The notes beneath the pieces were generated by a model. It saw only the letters and a program-made list of their open reading frames with translations, was not told the DNA's origin and searched no databases. Shown piece by piece: positions 7,018 to 14,756 of a stretch of DNA of 64,000 nucleotides. The DNA comes from Streptomyces celluloflavus (GTDB taxonomy: Bacteria > Actinomycetota > Actinomycetes > Streptomycetales > Streptomycetaceae), in contig JOEL01000018.1 of assembly GCA_000720995.1 (NCBI GenBank), positions 1 to 64,000 on the forward strand, read 5' to 3'. A program made the translations under genes and the position numbers. The first letter of the stretch is position 1; the number at the start of each line of letters is the position of its first letter.

Positions 7018-8343
7018 GTGAGCGAGTCGCAGCCGGCCCGTACGGTCACCGGCGAGGACGAGGTCGTCGACCTGTGCCGGGACCTGATCCGGATCGACAC
7101 CAGCAACTACGGCGACCACTCGGGCCCGGGAGAGCGGGTGGCGGCCGAGTACGTCGCGGAGAAGCTCGCCGAGGTCGGGCTGGAGCCGCAGATCTTCGAG
7201 TCCGCCAAGGGCCGCGCCTCGACCGTGGCCCGGATCGAGGGGGAGGACCGCTCCCGGCCCGCGCTGCTGATCCACGGGCACACCGACGTCGTACCGGCCA
7301 ACGCCGCGGACTGGACCCACGACCCCTTCTCCGGCGAGATCGCCGACGGCTGTGTGTGGGGCCGTGGCGCGGTCGACATGAAGGACATGGACGCGATGAC
7401 GCTGGCGGTCGTCCGCGACCGGCTGCGGTCCGGCCGCAAGCCGCCGCGCGACATCGTGCTGGCCTTCCTCGCGGACGAGGAGGCGGGTGGCACCTACGGC
7501 GCGCGCTATCTCGTCGACAAGCACCCGGGGCTCTTCGAGGGCGTGACGGAGGCGATCAGCGAGGTCGGCGGCTTCTCCTTCACCGTCAACGAGAACCTGC
7601 GGCTCTATCTCATCGAGACGGCGCAGAAGGGCATGCACTGGATGAAGCTGACCGTGGACGGCTCTGCCGGACACGGTTCGATGATCCACAAGGACAACGC
7701 CATCACCGAACTCTCCGAGGCCGTCGGACGGTTGGGGCGGCACGAGTTCCCGGTGCGGGTGACGAAGACACTGCGGGCCTTCCTCGACGAGCTGGGGGAC
7801 GCGCTGGGCACCGAGCTCGACCCGGAGAACATGGACGCCACGCTGGCCAAGCTCGGCGGCATCGCCAAGCTGATCGGCGCCTCGCTCAGGAACACCGCCA
7901 ACCCGACGCAGCTGGGCGCCGGCTACAAGGTCAACGTCATCCCGGGCCAGGCCACCGCGCACGTCGACGGCCGCTTCCTGCCCGGCTACGAGGAGGAGTT
8001 CCTGGCCGACCTGGACCGGATCCTGGGCCCGCGGGTCGAGCGCGAGGACGTGCACGCGGACAAGGCGCTGGAGACCACTTTCGACGGCGCCCTGGTGGAC
8101 GCCATGCAGTCGGCGCTCCAGGCCGAGGACCCGATCGCGCGCGCCGTGCCGTACATGCTCTCGGCCGGTACGGACGCCAAGTCCTTCGACGACCTCGGAA
8201 TCCGCGGATTCGGGTTCGCGCCGCTGAAGCTGCCGCCGGAGCTGGACTTCGCCGGCATGTTCCACGGTGTGGACGAGCGGGTTCCGGTGGACGGGCTGAA
8301 GTTCGGCGTCCGCGTCCTCGACCGGTTCATCGACCAGAGCTGA
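7018..8343 (+). CDS. M20/M25/M40 family metallopeptidase
   Basis: 441-residue cytoplasmic zinc aminoacylase or dipeptidase-type hydrolase. Metal and catalytic residues are all visible: HGHTD (His88, Asp90), the bridging Asp120 in AVDMKDMD, the Glu154-Glu155 pair in ADEEAGG and His416 in FHGVDE. The lid/dimerisation domain sits between about 190 and 310. GTG 7018 is preceded by GAGGAGG, and the ORF upstream of it runs through the hairpin region and is not coding. The exact substrate cannot be told from sequence; relatives include succinyl-diaminopimelate desuccinylases and carboxypeptidase G2-like enzymes. It is transcribed toward the chaplin genes but separated from them by about 200 bases. 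Confidence 0.92.
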   Translation: MSESQPARTVTGEDEVVDLCRDLIRIDTSNYGDHSGPGERVAAEYVAEKLAEVGLEPQIFESAKGRASTVARIEGEDRSRPALLIHGHTDVVPANAADWTHDPFSGEIADGCVWGRGAVDMKDMDAMTLAVVRDRLRSGRKPPRDIVLAFLADEEAGGTYGARYLVDKHPGLFEGVTEAISEVGGFSFTVNENLRLYLIETAQKGMHWMKLTVDGSAGHGSMIHKDNAITELSEAVGRLGRHEFPVRVTKTLRAFLDELGDALGTELDPENMDATLAKLGGIAKLIGASLRNTANPTQLGAGYKVNVIPGQATAHVDGRFLPGYEEEFLADLDRILGPRVEREDVHADKALETTFDGALVDAMQSALQAEDPIARAVPYMLSAGTDAKSFDDLGIRGFGFAPLKLPPELDFAGMFHGVDERVPVDGLKFGVRVLDRFIDQS

Positions 8344-8539
8344 AACGCGGGGTCGCGACGGCAGAGCTGAATTCCGGGAGCGGAAACCTCGAAGCCGAAG
8401 TCTGTGCGGATTACCTGCCATCTGTACGGACTTAGCTGAAAAGAGTGAATGCCACCATCGGTTCGTAGCTTCAATGGTCCGTTTCTCGTTGCAGTGTGTG
8501 CGATCCGCGGCTGGGGTCGCGTTGCCACAAGGAGGAACA

Positions 8540-8704
8540 ATGATCAAGAAGATCGTCGCTGCCGCGGCGGCTTCCGGTGGTCTCGTGCTCGCCGGCAAGG
8601 ACATCCAGGTGCCGGTACACGTACCGCCGAATGCCCGCGGCAACTCGATCTCACTGATCGGACTGTTGAATCCCGCCTTCGGCAACATCTGTATCACCAC
8701 GTGA
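8540..8704 (+). CDS. small chaplin, internally shortened (ChpH-like)
   Basis: Only 54 residues, versus about 75-80 for short chaplins. The start MIKKIVAAAAASGGLVLAG is a chaplin signal-peptide head, and the end QVPVHVP...GLLNPAFGNIC is the second half of the chaplin domain. The signal-peptidase site and the first part of the domain (the usual SPGVxSGN) are absent. The first domain Cys is Arg (NARGN), leaving one Cys. Frame and ribosome binding site (AAGGAGG, spacing 5) are intact, so the peptide is probably made but may not be exported or assemble. Chaplins coat aerial hyphae with an amyloid layer. It lies directly upstream of a long chaplin, as chpH does beside chpC in S. coelicolor (from memory). 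It could equally be called a decaying gene. Confidence 0.75.
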   Translation: MIKKIVAAAAASGGLVLAGKDIQVPVHVPPNARGNSISLIGLLNPAFGNICITT

Positions 8705-8733
8705 CGTTGTACCCGTAAGGGTCTGTTCCCGGT

Positions 8734-8768
8734 CGGCTCCGGAGCGCATCACCTGCGTTCCGGAGCCG
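8734..8768 (+). terminator. terminator after the small chaplin
   Basis: A 15-base-pair stem with one G-T pair (CGGCTCCGGAGCGCA at 8734-8748 with TGCGTTCCGGAGCCG at 8754-8768) closes a TCACC loop. It separates the small chaplin from the long chaplin, so the two are probably transcribed independently. Confidence 0.75.
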
Positions 8769-8842
8769 CTGGGTATTTCGGCGGGCGGGTGGGATCGCCA
8801 CTCGCGCGCATTCATGAAGGCACAAGGCAGGGGAACCAACCT

Positions 8843-9676
8843 ATGAGACAGGTCGCGCGAAAGGGCCTGATCACTATGGCGGCCGCGGGCGGCGTAATCG
8901 CCGTCACCGGTGGCTACGCGTTCGCGGATGCGGGAGCCCACGGGCTCTCGGCGCATTCACCCGGTGTGGTGGCCGGCAACACGATCCAACTGCCGGTCGA
9001 CGTACCGGTGAACGCGTGCGGCAACACCATCGACGTCGTCGGACTGCTCAACCCGGCGTTCGGCAACCACTGCGCCCACGCCTCCCATGGCGGGCGGCAC
9101 GGCGCGCACGACGGCGGCGGCCGGAACCGGGAGACCTCCGGCCGGCACCACGGCGCCGAAGCGCACGGATCGGCCGTGCACTCGCCCGGCGTCGGCTCGG
9201 GCAACACCGCGCAGGTACCGATCGACGTACCGATCAACGCCTGCGGCAACACCGTCGATGTCGTCGGGCTGCTCAACCCCGCCTTCGGGAACGAGTGCGG
9301 GCATGTATCGCCGACGAGCCCGGAGTATCCGCGGCACCCGGAGCACCCGCAGCACCCGGACAAGCCGACCCCGCGGATCCCGTCGCACCCGCGGACTCCG
9401 GAGCACCCGCGGACCCCGGAGCGCCCGGGGCACCCGAGGAGCCCGGAGCACCCGCAGAGCCCCCGGACTCCGGGGAACCGGGTCACGCCGGACACCCCGG
9501 CGAAGCGGACGCCTACCGTGAACGCGCCGCACTCGCAGATCGTGACGACGCCCGCGCCCGTCAAGCAGCTCGCGCACACCGGCGCCGGCACGATCGGCTA
9601 CGCGGTACCGGCGAGCGCCGGGCTGCTGCTCGGTGGCGCGCTGCTCTACCGCCGGGCGCGCACCGCGCGCAGGTGA
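8843..9676 (+). CDS. chpC: long chaplin with two chaplin domains and sortase signal
   Basis: 277-residue secreted, wall-anchored hydrophobic coat protein. A signal peptide covers roughly residues 1-28 (cleavage near AFA-DA). Chaplin domain 1 spans about 38-78 (Cys59, Cys77) and domain 2 about 112-153 (Cys134, Cys152), each with the GLLNPAFGN core. A Pro/His/Arg-rich spacer (about 158-225, many PEHP and RTP repeats) follows, then LAHTG at 243-247, a hydrophobic helix and a basic tail RRARTARR, which is the sortase E (LAxTG) type anchor. The Pro-rich spacer is presumably what crosses the wall. ATG 8843 follows GGGGA. Position fits chpC, though chpA and chpB share the layout. Expression is expected at aerial growth. 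Confidence 0.9.
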   Translation: MRQVARKGLITMAAAGGVIAVTGGYAFADAGAHGLSAHSPGVVAGNTIQLPVDVPVNACGNTIDVVGLLNPAFGNHCAHASHGGRHGAHDGGGRNRETSGRHHGAEAHGSAVHSPGVGSGNTAQVPIDVPINACGNTVDVVGLLNPAFGNECGHVSPTSPEYPRHPEHPQHPDKPTPRIPSHPRTPEHPRTPERPGHPRSPEHPQSPRTPGNRVTPDTPAKRTPTVNAPHSQIVTTPAPVKQLAHTGAGTIGYAVPASAGLLLGGALLYRRARTARR

Positions 9677-9723
9677 GCCGGGCCGGCTTGACCGGCACTC
9701 GTCGGCCGGACCGGCGCTGAAGG

Positions 9724-9753
9724 GAGCGGGCCCCGCACGGACGGGGCCCGCTC
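9724..9753 (+). terminator. terminator after the long chaplin
   Basis: A perfect 12-bp stem, GAGCGGGCCCCG (9724-9735) with CGGGGCCCGCTC (9742-9753), around a 6-base loop. It starts 47 bases after the stop. Confidence 0.85.
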
Positions 9754-9810
9754 TGCTGTGTGCTCACCCGCTGTGCGCACACCGTCGCCGTGCTCACCCG
9801 GCGACGGCGC

Positions 9811-9999
9811 TCACCAGGTGGCGCGCAGCTGTCGGATGATCCGGCGGCGCAGCCGCGCCTTGCGGCTCCCGTCGGGGTAGAGGCGAAGTCGGTCCAACTC
9901 CCAGTGTCCGTACTCGGCATGGTCGGTCAGCAGGCGTGTGGCGGCCTTGCGGGAGACCCCCCGTGGCACATACACATCGCAGAATTCGTATTCCGGCAT
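9811..9999 (-). CDS. DUF5703 family small basic protein
   Basis: 62 residues, beginning MPEYEFCDVYVPRGVSRKAA and ending in a strongly basic helix (RKARLRRRIIRQLRATW). I recognise it as the actinobacterial DUF5703 family, whose function is unknown. The basic C-terminus suggests nucleic acid or membrane contact, but that is inference. There is no clear ribosome binding site before ATG 9999, so translation may start leaderless. It diverges from the gene at 10047 with only 47 bases between starts, so the two share a promoter region. Confidence 0.8.
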   Translation of the reverse strand: MPEYEFCDVYVPRGVSRKAATRLLTDHAEYGHWELDRLRLYPDGSRKARLRRRIIRQLRATW

Positions 10000-10046
10000 C
10001 GCATCTATTGTGCGGGACCGGCCCCGGTACGGATAGCGTCTGCACT

Positions 10047-10739
10047 ATGTCTGATGCTGCGCAGCCTTCCGCTGCCGAGGTACGTGCCGCCGCCGAGGCG
10101 GTCAAAGCCGCGCTGGACCGTCACCTCGACGCGGTGGAACGCCGCTCGGGGCAGGATGATCCGGCCGTGTACGCCGCCTTCGACGAGCTCGCCGCGGCGG
10201 CAGAGGTCTACGACGAGCTGCTGTACGACACCTATGACGAGGTCACGCCGTTCGAGATCCCCGGGAGCGACACGCTGCCGGCCTACGCGGGCCCGGAGGA
10301 GCCGAGCGCGCTGAGCGTGCTCATCCGGCGCGACTACACGGTCGCCGAGCCCCAGCGTCTGCTGCATCAGGCGCAGCGCATCGCCGATCTCGATCCGGAC
10401 GCCGCCGACGCCGCGGTGCGGGACGGTGCCGACAGCGCCGGTATGGCGGCCGGGGTGGTCGGCAGCAGCGTGCACGCGGCGCTCGGCGTGCTGTTCGGGG
10501 AGTTCGAACCGGACGAGATCGCCTCCCGGCACAAGGAGTTCGGCCTGGAGGAGGGCGACTCCACGCTGTGGGTCACGGCCGCCGACGAACCGGCCGAGCC
10601 GGGGGAGTGGCTGTCCACGCCGTTCGACCAAGCCGACCCCCAGCGTGTGGTGTGCCGCTTCGACGTCAGCTCGGTCTTCGACGAAGAACCGGGCGAGGAG
10701 GACGACGACCTGCTGGAGGCACTCGACCGGGAACGGTGA
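10047..10739 (+). CDS. conserved hypothetical acidic protein
   Basis: 230 residues, strongly acidic (tail DEEPGEEDDDLLEALDRER). No transmembrane segment or signal peptide. An N-terminal Ala-rich helical region (about 8-60) contains LDRHLDAVERR and could form a coiled coil. The central part is rich in D/E and A. I do not recognise a domain; similar proteins occur beside the DUF5703 gene in Streptomyces (from memory). No Shine-Dalgarno precedes ATG 10047, and a GGATAGCGT box about 15 bases upstream suggests a leaderless or short-leader transcript. Confidence 0.75.
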   Translation: MSDAAQPSAAEVRAAAEAVKAALDRHLDAVERRSGQDDPAVYAAFDELAAAAEVYDELLYDTYDEVTPFEIPGSDTLPAYAGPEEPSALSVLIRRDYTVAEPQRLLHQAQRIADLDPDAADAAVRDGADSAGMAAGVVGSSVHAALGVLFGEFEPDEIASRHKEFGLEEGDSTLWVTAADEPAEPGEWLSTPFDQADPQRVVCRFDVSSVFDEEPGEEDDDLLEALDRER

Positions 10740-10799
10740 GGGCGGGACGGTGCGCCTGCCCCTGGGGCGTGCGCACCGCCGCCTCGCATATGCCGCTGC

Positions 10800-10832
10800 C
10801 CCGGCCCGTCGGGAATGTACCGACGGGCCGGG
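10800..10832. terminator. bidirectional terminator between convergent genes
   Basis: CCCGGCCCGTCGG (10800-10812) pairs perfectly with CCGACGGGCCGGG (10820-10832) around GAATGTA. It lies between the plus-strand gene ending at 10739 and the minus-strand gene ending at 10872. Confidence 0.85.
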
Positions 10833-10871
10833 CAGCGGTGTCAGGGGCCCGGGACGGCCCTCCCGGGGCGG

Positions 10872-13649
10872 TCAGCCGGCCGCCGCCGCGTCCGCCGCGG
10901 CCTGGACGCTCTGCGTCTGGAGCAGGGTGCGCAGCCGGGTGGTGCGCTCCTTGACGGGCACCTCGGCGACCGCGCGCGGCAGCGCCTGGTCGACGCCCTG
11001 GACGACCGACAGATGGCGCTCGCCGCGGCTGAAGGCGGTGTAGACCCAGGCGCGGGTCAGGCCGCCGGCGGCGTCGCCGGGCAGGACCACCACCGCGGCG
11101 GGCCAGCGCATACCGGCCGCCTGATGAGCGGTGAGCGCCCAGCCGTGCCGGACCGCACCCGCGCCGACCTGCTCGCGCGGCACCACGACGGTCCCGCCGT
11201 CGCAGTCGAGACGCAGACCGGCGGCGTCCGCGCCGGTGACCTTGCCGGGCAGGGTGCGGCCGGGGGCCGGGGCGTAGGCGACGTGATCACCCGGGTCGAA
11301 GCCGCCGAAGCGGCCGGGGCCGGGGTTGAGCCGCTCCTTGAGCGCGGTGTTCAGCGCGCGGGTGCCGGCCGCGCCGCCGTGGCCGACGGTGATGACCCGG
11401 GTCTGCTCCGCCGGGACGCCGAGCGCCCGCGGTACGGAGTCGGCGACCAGCTGGACGGTGCGGTGCACCGCCTCTCCGGCATCGCGCACCGGGACGATCA
11501 CGACCTCCTTACCGGGGGCCTCGACCTGGTTCAGCTCGCCGATGCCGATGCCCGACACCAGCTCGCCGATCGGGCCGGAGTCCGGTGTGCGGGAGGCGAC
11601 CTGGGGGCAGAACCGGGCGGCGAGAAGGTCGGCGAAGAGCCGGCCGGGTCCGGCGGACCACAGGACCCCGGGGTCGCCGCTGAGCACGAGCCGGGTCCCG
11701 TCGGTCAGCGATTCGATGAGCAGCGCGGCCGTTTCCAGATCCAGCTGCGGTGCGTCCAGCACGACCAGCAGATCGAGTGCGAGCGCGCCGTCCGTGTCCC
11801 GGCCGGGGCCCTGCTGCCCGGAGAGCAGGTCCGCCACCGTCACCGCGGCCGCGCCCGGGTCCGCGGCGTCCGTGTCCGGTGCGGCCTCGGTGAGGTGTGC
11901 CGCCAGGCGCCGGCGGCCGTTCTCGCTGTGGGTGGCGCCGAACGCCCGCAGCCCCAGGGCGCGGGCCGCGGCGATCAGTGCGGCGGGCTCGGCGCGGGCC
12001 GCCTCGGCGCCGGTGTGCGCCACCAGACCGCTGTCCGCGGCGGCCCGGATCAGCTCGGCGGCCGACGGTGAGGGCGCGGCGGCCGCCGCGGCGGCCCAGT
12101 CGGCCGCGGACGGCCGCGGCCGCCGGTACCCGGCCCCGTCGTCCTCCTGCCGGGCGTCGGGAGCCGCGGGGGCGCCGCTCACGCCATCCGCGCCGTCCGT
12201 GGACCCGGGCGCCGCTGCGGCCTCGTCCGCCGCACCGTCGTCGCCCGACTCGGCTGCGTCCGCGGTATCCCGCTCCGCCCCGGCGGCCTCGAAGGTGTTG
12301 AGCAGGCGCGCCAGACCGTCGGCGACGCTCTCCTCCGCCATCGCGAACCGGTCCAGGCCGAGCAGGATCCGGACCGGCTGCTCGGCCTCCTCGTCATCCG
12401 TGGCGGGGCGGGCCCGGCCCGGTGTGTCGATCGCGTCCTGGAAGACCAGGACCGCGCCGTCGGCGATCGCCGTCTGGAGGGCGTCGTCGGGGTCCGGAAC
12501 GGCGCGCTGGGCGAGGGCGGCCCGCAGCGCGGAGGCTTCCAGCGCGGAGTGGCCCGCCACGGCGGCCTGCTCCAGCAGCCAGCCGACCAGCGCCTGCGCG
12601 CGCCGCTCGTCGGCCGGTCCGCAGGCGGCGCCGAGCAGCGCCCGCGCGAAGCCGTCGGCCTGCTCGGGGCGCACCCCGGGCACGCCGAGCAGCTGCCAGG
12701 GGTCGGCGGCCAGTGCCTCCGCGGCCCGCTCACCGAGCGCCTCGGCGGCCTTCTCGGCCAGCGCCTCGGGAGCGCCGCCCGCCGCGAGGATCTGTCGTAC
12801 GCCGTCGACACCGGGGACCGTCGCCACCACGGGGCGGGGGGCGGACGCGGGGGCGGCCGGGGTGCCGTCCCCGGGGGCGGCGGCCGGCCTGGACGGGCCG
12901 GCGGACCCGTTCGCGGTCCGCTGCCGTGCCGCCTCGGGCGCCGGGCCGCCCACCGGGGCGGGCTGTTTGACGACGGGCGCCGCGGGTGCGGTGCGGCGCG
13001 GCGCCTCGGCGAAGAACGAGGCGGCCGAGCGCTCACCGCTCTCCACGGCCCGCACCGCCGCCGCCAGCGCCGCAGCCGTCGCGGCGGCCGGACCGGAGTT
13101 CCCGGATGGTGCCGGAGTTGTTGGCTTGGGCGGCGTGCCGTTCGTCTCTGCCGGGTGCGGTGCCGTGGTGTTCGGGGCCGGTTCGTCGCTGTTGGCTCGT
13201 GTGCCGTCATCGCTGATGCCGGCTGTCGTCCCGGTGCCCGCAGTCGAGCCGGGCGCCTGGTCAGCAGCCGGTGCCGTAGCTGTCGCGGTGGCCGGACCGG
13301 AGTTCCCGGATGGTGCCGGAGTTGCTGGCTTGGGCGGCGTGCCGTTCGTCTCTGCCGGGTGTGGTGCCGTGGTGTTCGGGGCCGGTTCGCCGCCATCGGC
13401 CCCCGGCGCGCCGTCACCGCCGCCGTCGGCCGCCGTCTCGGTGCCCGCCTCCGGACCGGCTCCTTGCTCCGCTGCCGGAGCCCCGGCAACCGGGTCCCCG
13501 GAATCCGCGCCCGCTGCCGCATCCGCGTCCGGCGCCACCACGTCCGCCCCCTGAGCCCCGGCGTCCTCGCCGGGTGACCGGGCATCCGTAGTGCCGGGCG
13601 CGGCCTCCTGCTCGGGCGCGGTCTCGCCGGCGGGGCGGTCGGTACTCAC
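10872..13649 (-). CDS. RecD-like helix-hairpin-helix protein with degenerate ATPase motifs
   Basis: 925 aa. The first about 280 residues are Ala/Pro/Asp/Glu-rich and disordered-looking, with a long internal repeat. From about 285 the order resembles RecD2-type helicases: helix-hairpin-helix segments (EALAADPWQLLGVPGVRP), a Walker B-like strand LLVVLDAPQLDLETAALL, and near the C-terminus GWALTAHQAAGMRWPAAVVV with WVYTAFSRGERHLSVV, matching the UvrD_C_2 end of RecD2. I find no GxxGxGK[ST] Walker A, and the Walker B acidic pair is DA instead of DE. It therefore probably binds DNA or partners without hydrolysing ATP. GTG 13649 overlaps the stop of the upstream reductase gene. Role unknown. Confidence 0.75.
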   Translation of the reverse strand: MSTDRPAGETAPEQEAAPGTTDARSPGEDAGAQGADVVAPDADAAAGADSGDPVAGAPAAEQGAGPEAGTETAADGGGDGAPGADGGEPAPNTTAPHPAETNGTPPKPATPAPSGNSGPATATATAPAADQAPGSTAGTGTTAGISDDGTRANSDEPAPNTTAPHPAETNGTPPKPTTPAPSGNSGPAAATAAALAAAVRAVESGERSAASFFAEAPRRTAPAAPVVKQPAPVGGPAPEAARQRTANGSAGPSRPAAAPGDGTPAAPASAPRPVVATVPGVDGVRQILAAGGAPEALAEKAAEALGERAAEALAADPWQLLGVPGVRPEQADGFARALLGAACGPADERRAQALVGWLLEQAAVAGHSALEASALRAALAQRAVPDPDDALQTAIADGAVLVFQDAIDTPGRARPATDDEEAEQPVRILLGLDRFAMAEESVADGLARLLNTFEAAGAERDTADAAESGDDGAADEAAAAPGSTDGADGVSGAPAAPDARQEDDGAGYRRPRPSAADWAAAAAAAPSPSAAELIRAAADSGLVAHTGAEAARAEPAALIAAARALGLRAFGATHSENGRRRLAAHLTEAAPDTDAADPGAAAVTVADLLSGQQGPGRDTDGALALDLLVVLDAPQLDLETAALLIESLTDGTRLVLSGDPGVLWSAGPGRLFADLLAARFCPQVASRTPDSGPIGELVSGIGIGELNQVEAPGKEVVIVPVRDAGEAVHRTVQLVADSVPRALGVPAEQTRVITVGHGGAAGTRALNTALKERLNPGPGRFGGFDPGDHVAYAPAPGRTLPGKVTGADAAGLRLDCDGGTVVVPREQVGAGAVRHGWALTAHQAAGMRWPAAVVVLPGDAAGGLTRAWVYTAFSRGERHLSVVQGVDQALPRAVAEVPVKERTTRLRTLLQTQSVQAAADAAAAG
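13087..13389 (-). repeat. 204-bp-period internal repeat in the RecD-like gene
   Basis: About 99 bases at 13087-13185 recur at 13291-13389 with only a few differences, a period of 204 bases or 68 codons. They encode the duplicated segment EPAPNTTAPHPAETNGTPPK and the following SGNSGPA stretch. High nucleotide identity suggests recent duplication or ongoing slippage/recombination. Confidence 0.85.
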
Positions 13650-14629
13650 AGCGTGCTCCAGTCGTGATCGGGATAGTGGTGCACCGGGGCCGACACATCG
13701 TCCAGCGCCCGGCGGATCTCGTCAGGAAGACTAAGGGTCTCCACTGACAGAGCCGCTCTGAGCTGCTCTCCGGTACGGGCTCCCACCAGCGGGGCGGTGA
13801 CCCCGGGGCGGTCGCGGACCCAGCAGAGCGCGACCTGGAGCGGGGTGACGGCGAGGCCGTCGGCGGCCGTGCTGACCGCTTCGACGATCCGGCTCGCCGC
13901 CTCGTCGAGATACGGCGCGACGAACGGCGCGAGATGTTCCGAGGCACCGCGCGAGTCGGCCGGGGTGGCCCGGCGGTACTTGCCGGTGAGGACGCCCCGG
14001 CCCAGCGGGGAGGAGGCCAGTACGCCGACGTCGAGGTCGCGGGCCGCGGGCAGCACCTCGCGCTCGACACCGCGCTGGAGGAGGGAGTACTCCATCTGCG
14101 TACTCGCCAGCCGGCTGCGGACACCGGGTGCGGCGAGCTGCCAGGTGGCGGCCTTGGCGAGCTGCCAGCCGGAGAAGTTCGACAGGCCCGCATAGCGCGC
14201 CCGGCCGCTGGTGACGGCGAGATCGAGGGCCTGGAGGGTCTCCTCCAGGGGGGTGTGCGGATCGAAGGCGTGCAGCTGCCACAGGTCGACGTAGTCGGTA
14301 CCCAGCCGCTCCAGAGAGGCGTCCAGGGAGGCCAGGAGGTGGCGTCGGGAACCGTCGGCGCGGCGGTCCGCCTCCAGGACGCCGCCGGCCTTGGTCGCGA
14401 TCACCAGATCGGCGCGCGGCACGAGCGCATCCGTCAGCCGGCCCAGGAGATATTCGGACCCGCCGTCGGCATAGATGTCCGCGGTGTCGACGAGGGTGCC
14501 CCCGGCCTCCCAGAACGTCTTGAGCTGATCGGCGGCTTCCTGCTCGTCCGTGTCGCGTGCCCAGGTCAGGGTGCCCAGCCCGAGGCGGGACACGCGAAGC
14601 CCCGTACGGCCGAGGTGCCTTTGCTCCAT
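13646..14629 (-). CDS. aldo/keto reductase
   Basis: 327-residue NAD(P)H-dependent oxidoreductase with a TIM-barrel fold. The catalytic tetrad is complete: Asp48, Tyr53 (DTADIY), Lys80 (ATKAG) and His120 (LWQLH). The cofactor-binding end (LVGARTGEQLRAAL) is present. I chose ATG 14629, where the family consensus MEQRHLGRTGLRVSRLGLG begins; the longer frame upstream lacks that support. The stop overlaps the GTG of the RecD-like gene, so they are one operon, which may be chance packing rather than shared function. Substrate unknown. Confidence 0.93.
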   Translation of the reverse strand: MEQRHLGRTGLRVSRLGLGTLTWARDTDEQEAADQLKTFWEAGGTLVDTADIYADGGSEYLLGRLTDALVPRADLVIATKAGGVLEADRRADGSRRHLLASLDASLERLGTDYVDLWQLHAFDPHTPLEETLQALDLAVTSGRARYAGLSNFSGWQLAKAATWQLAAPGVRSRLASTQMEYSLLQRGVEREVLPAARDLDVGVLASSPLGRGVLTGKYRRATPADSRGASEHLAPFVAPYLDEAASRIVEAVSTAADGLAVTPLQVALCWVRDRPGVTAPLVGARTGEQLRAALSVETLSLPDEIRRALDDVSAPVHHYPDHDWSTL

Positions 14630-14732
14630 GGACCTTGAGATTACTGGCCGCCGGTCCGGATCAGGGGACCTGTGGACAACCCGCCGATGACGGCTCGCGG
14701 CCCTGGGCGCTAGAGTCCCCGCAACAGCGACG

Positions 14733-14746
14733 TTACTGATCAGTAA
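14733..14746. promoter_or_regulatory. perfect 14-bp palindrome before the F420-type oxidoreductase
   Basis: TTACTGATCAGTAA is fully symmetric and ends 10 bases before ATG 14757, immediately ahead of the AAGGGGAG ribosome binding site. AT-rich, TetR- or MarR-like operator geometry. A TAGAGT box lies about 20 bases upstream, so a protein bound here would block transcription or early elongation. No regulator gene is adjacent. Confidence 0.55.
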
Positions 14747-14756
14747 GGGGAGCGGC

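Noticed and set aside
13286-13649. Repeat region of the RecD-like gene as a separate secreted Pro-rich gene
   Set aside because: The frame is continuous with the helicase-like part, has the start codon overlap with the upstream reductase, and encodes no signal peptide.
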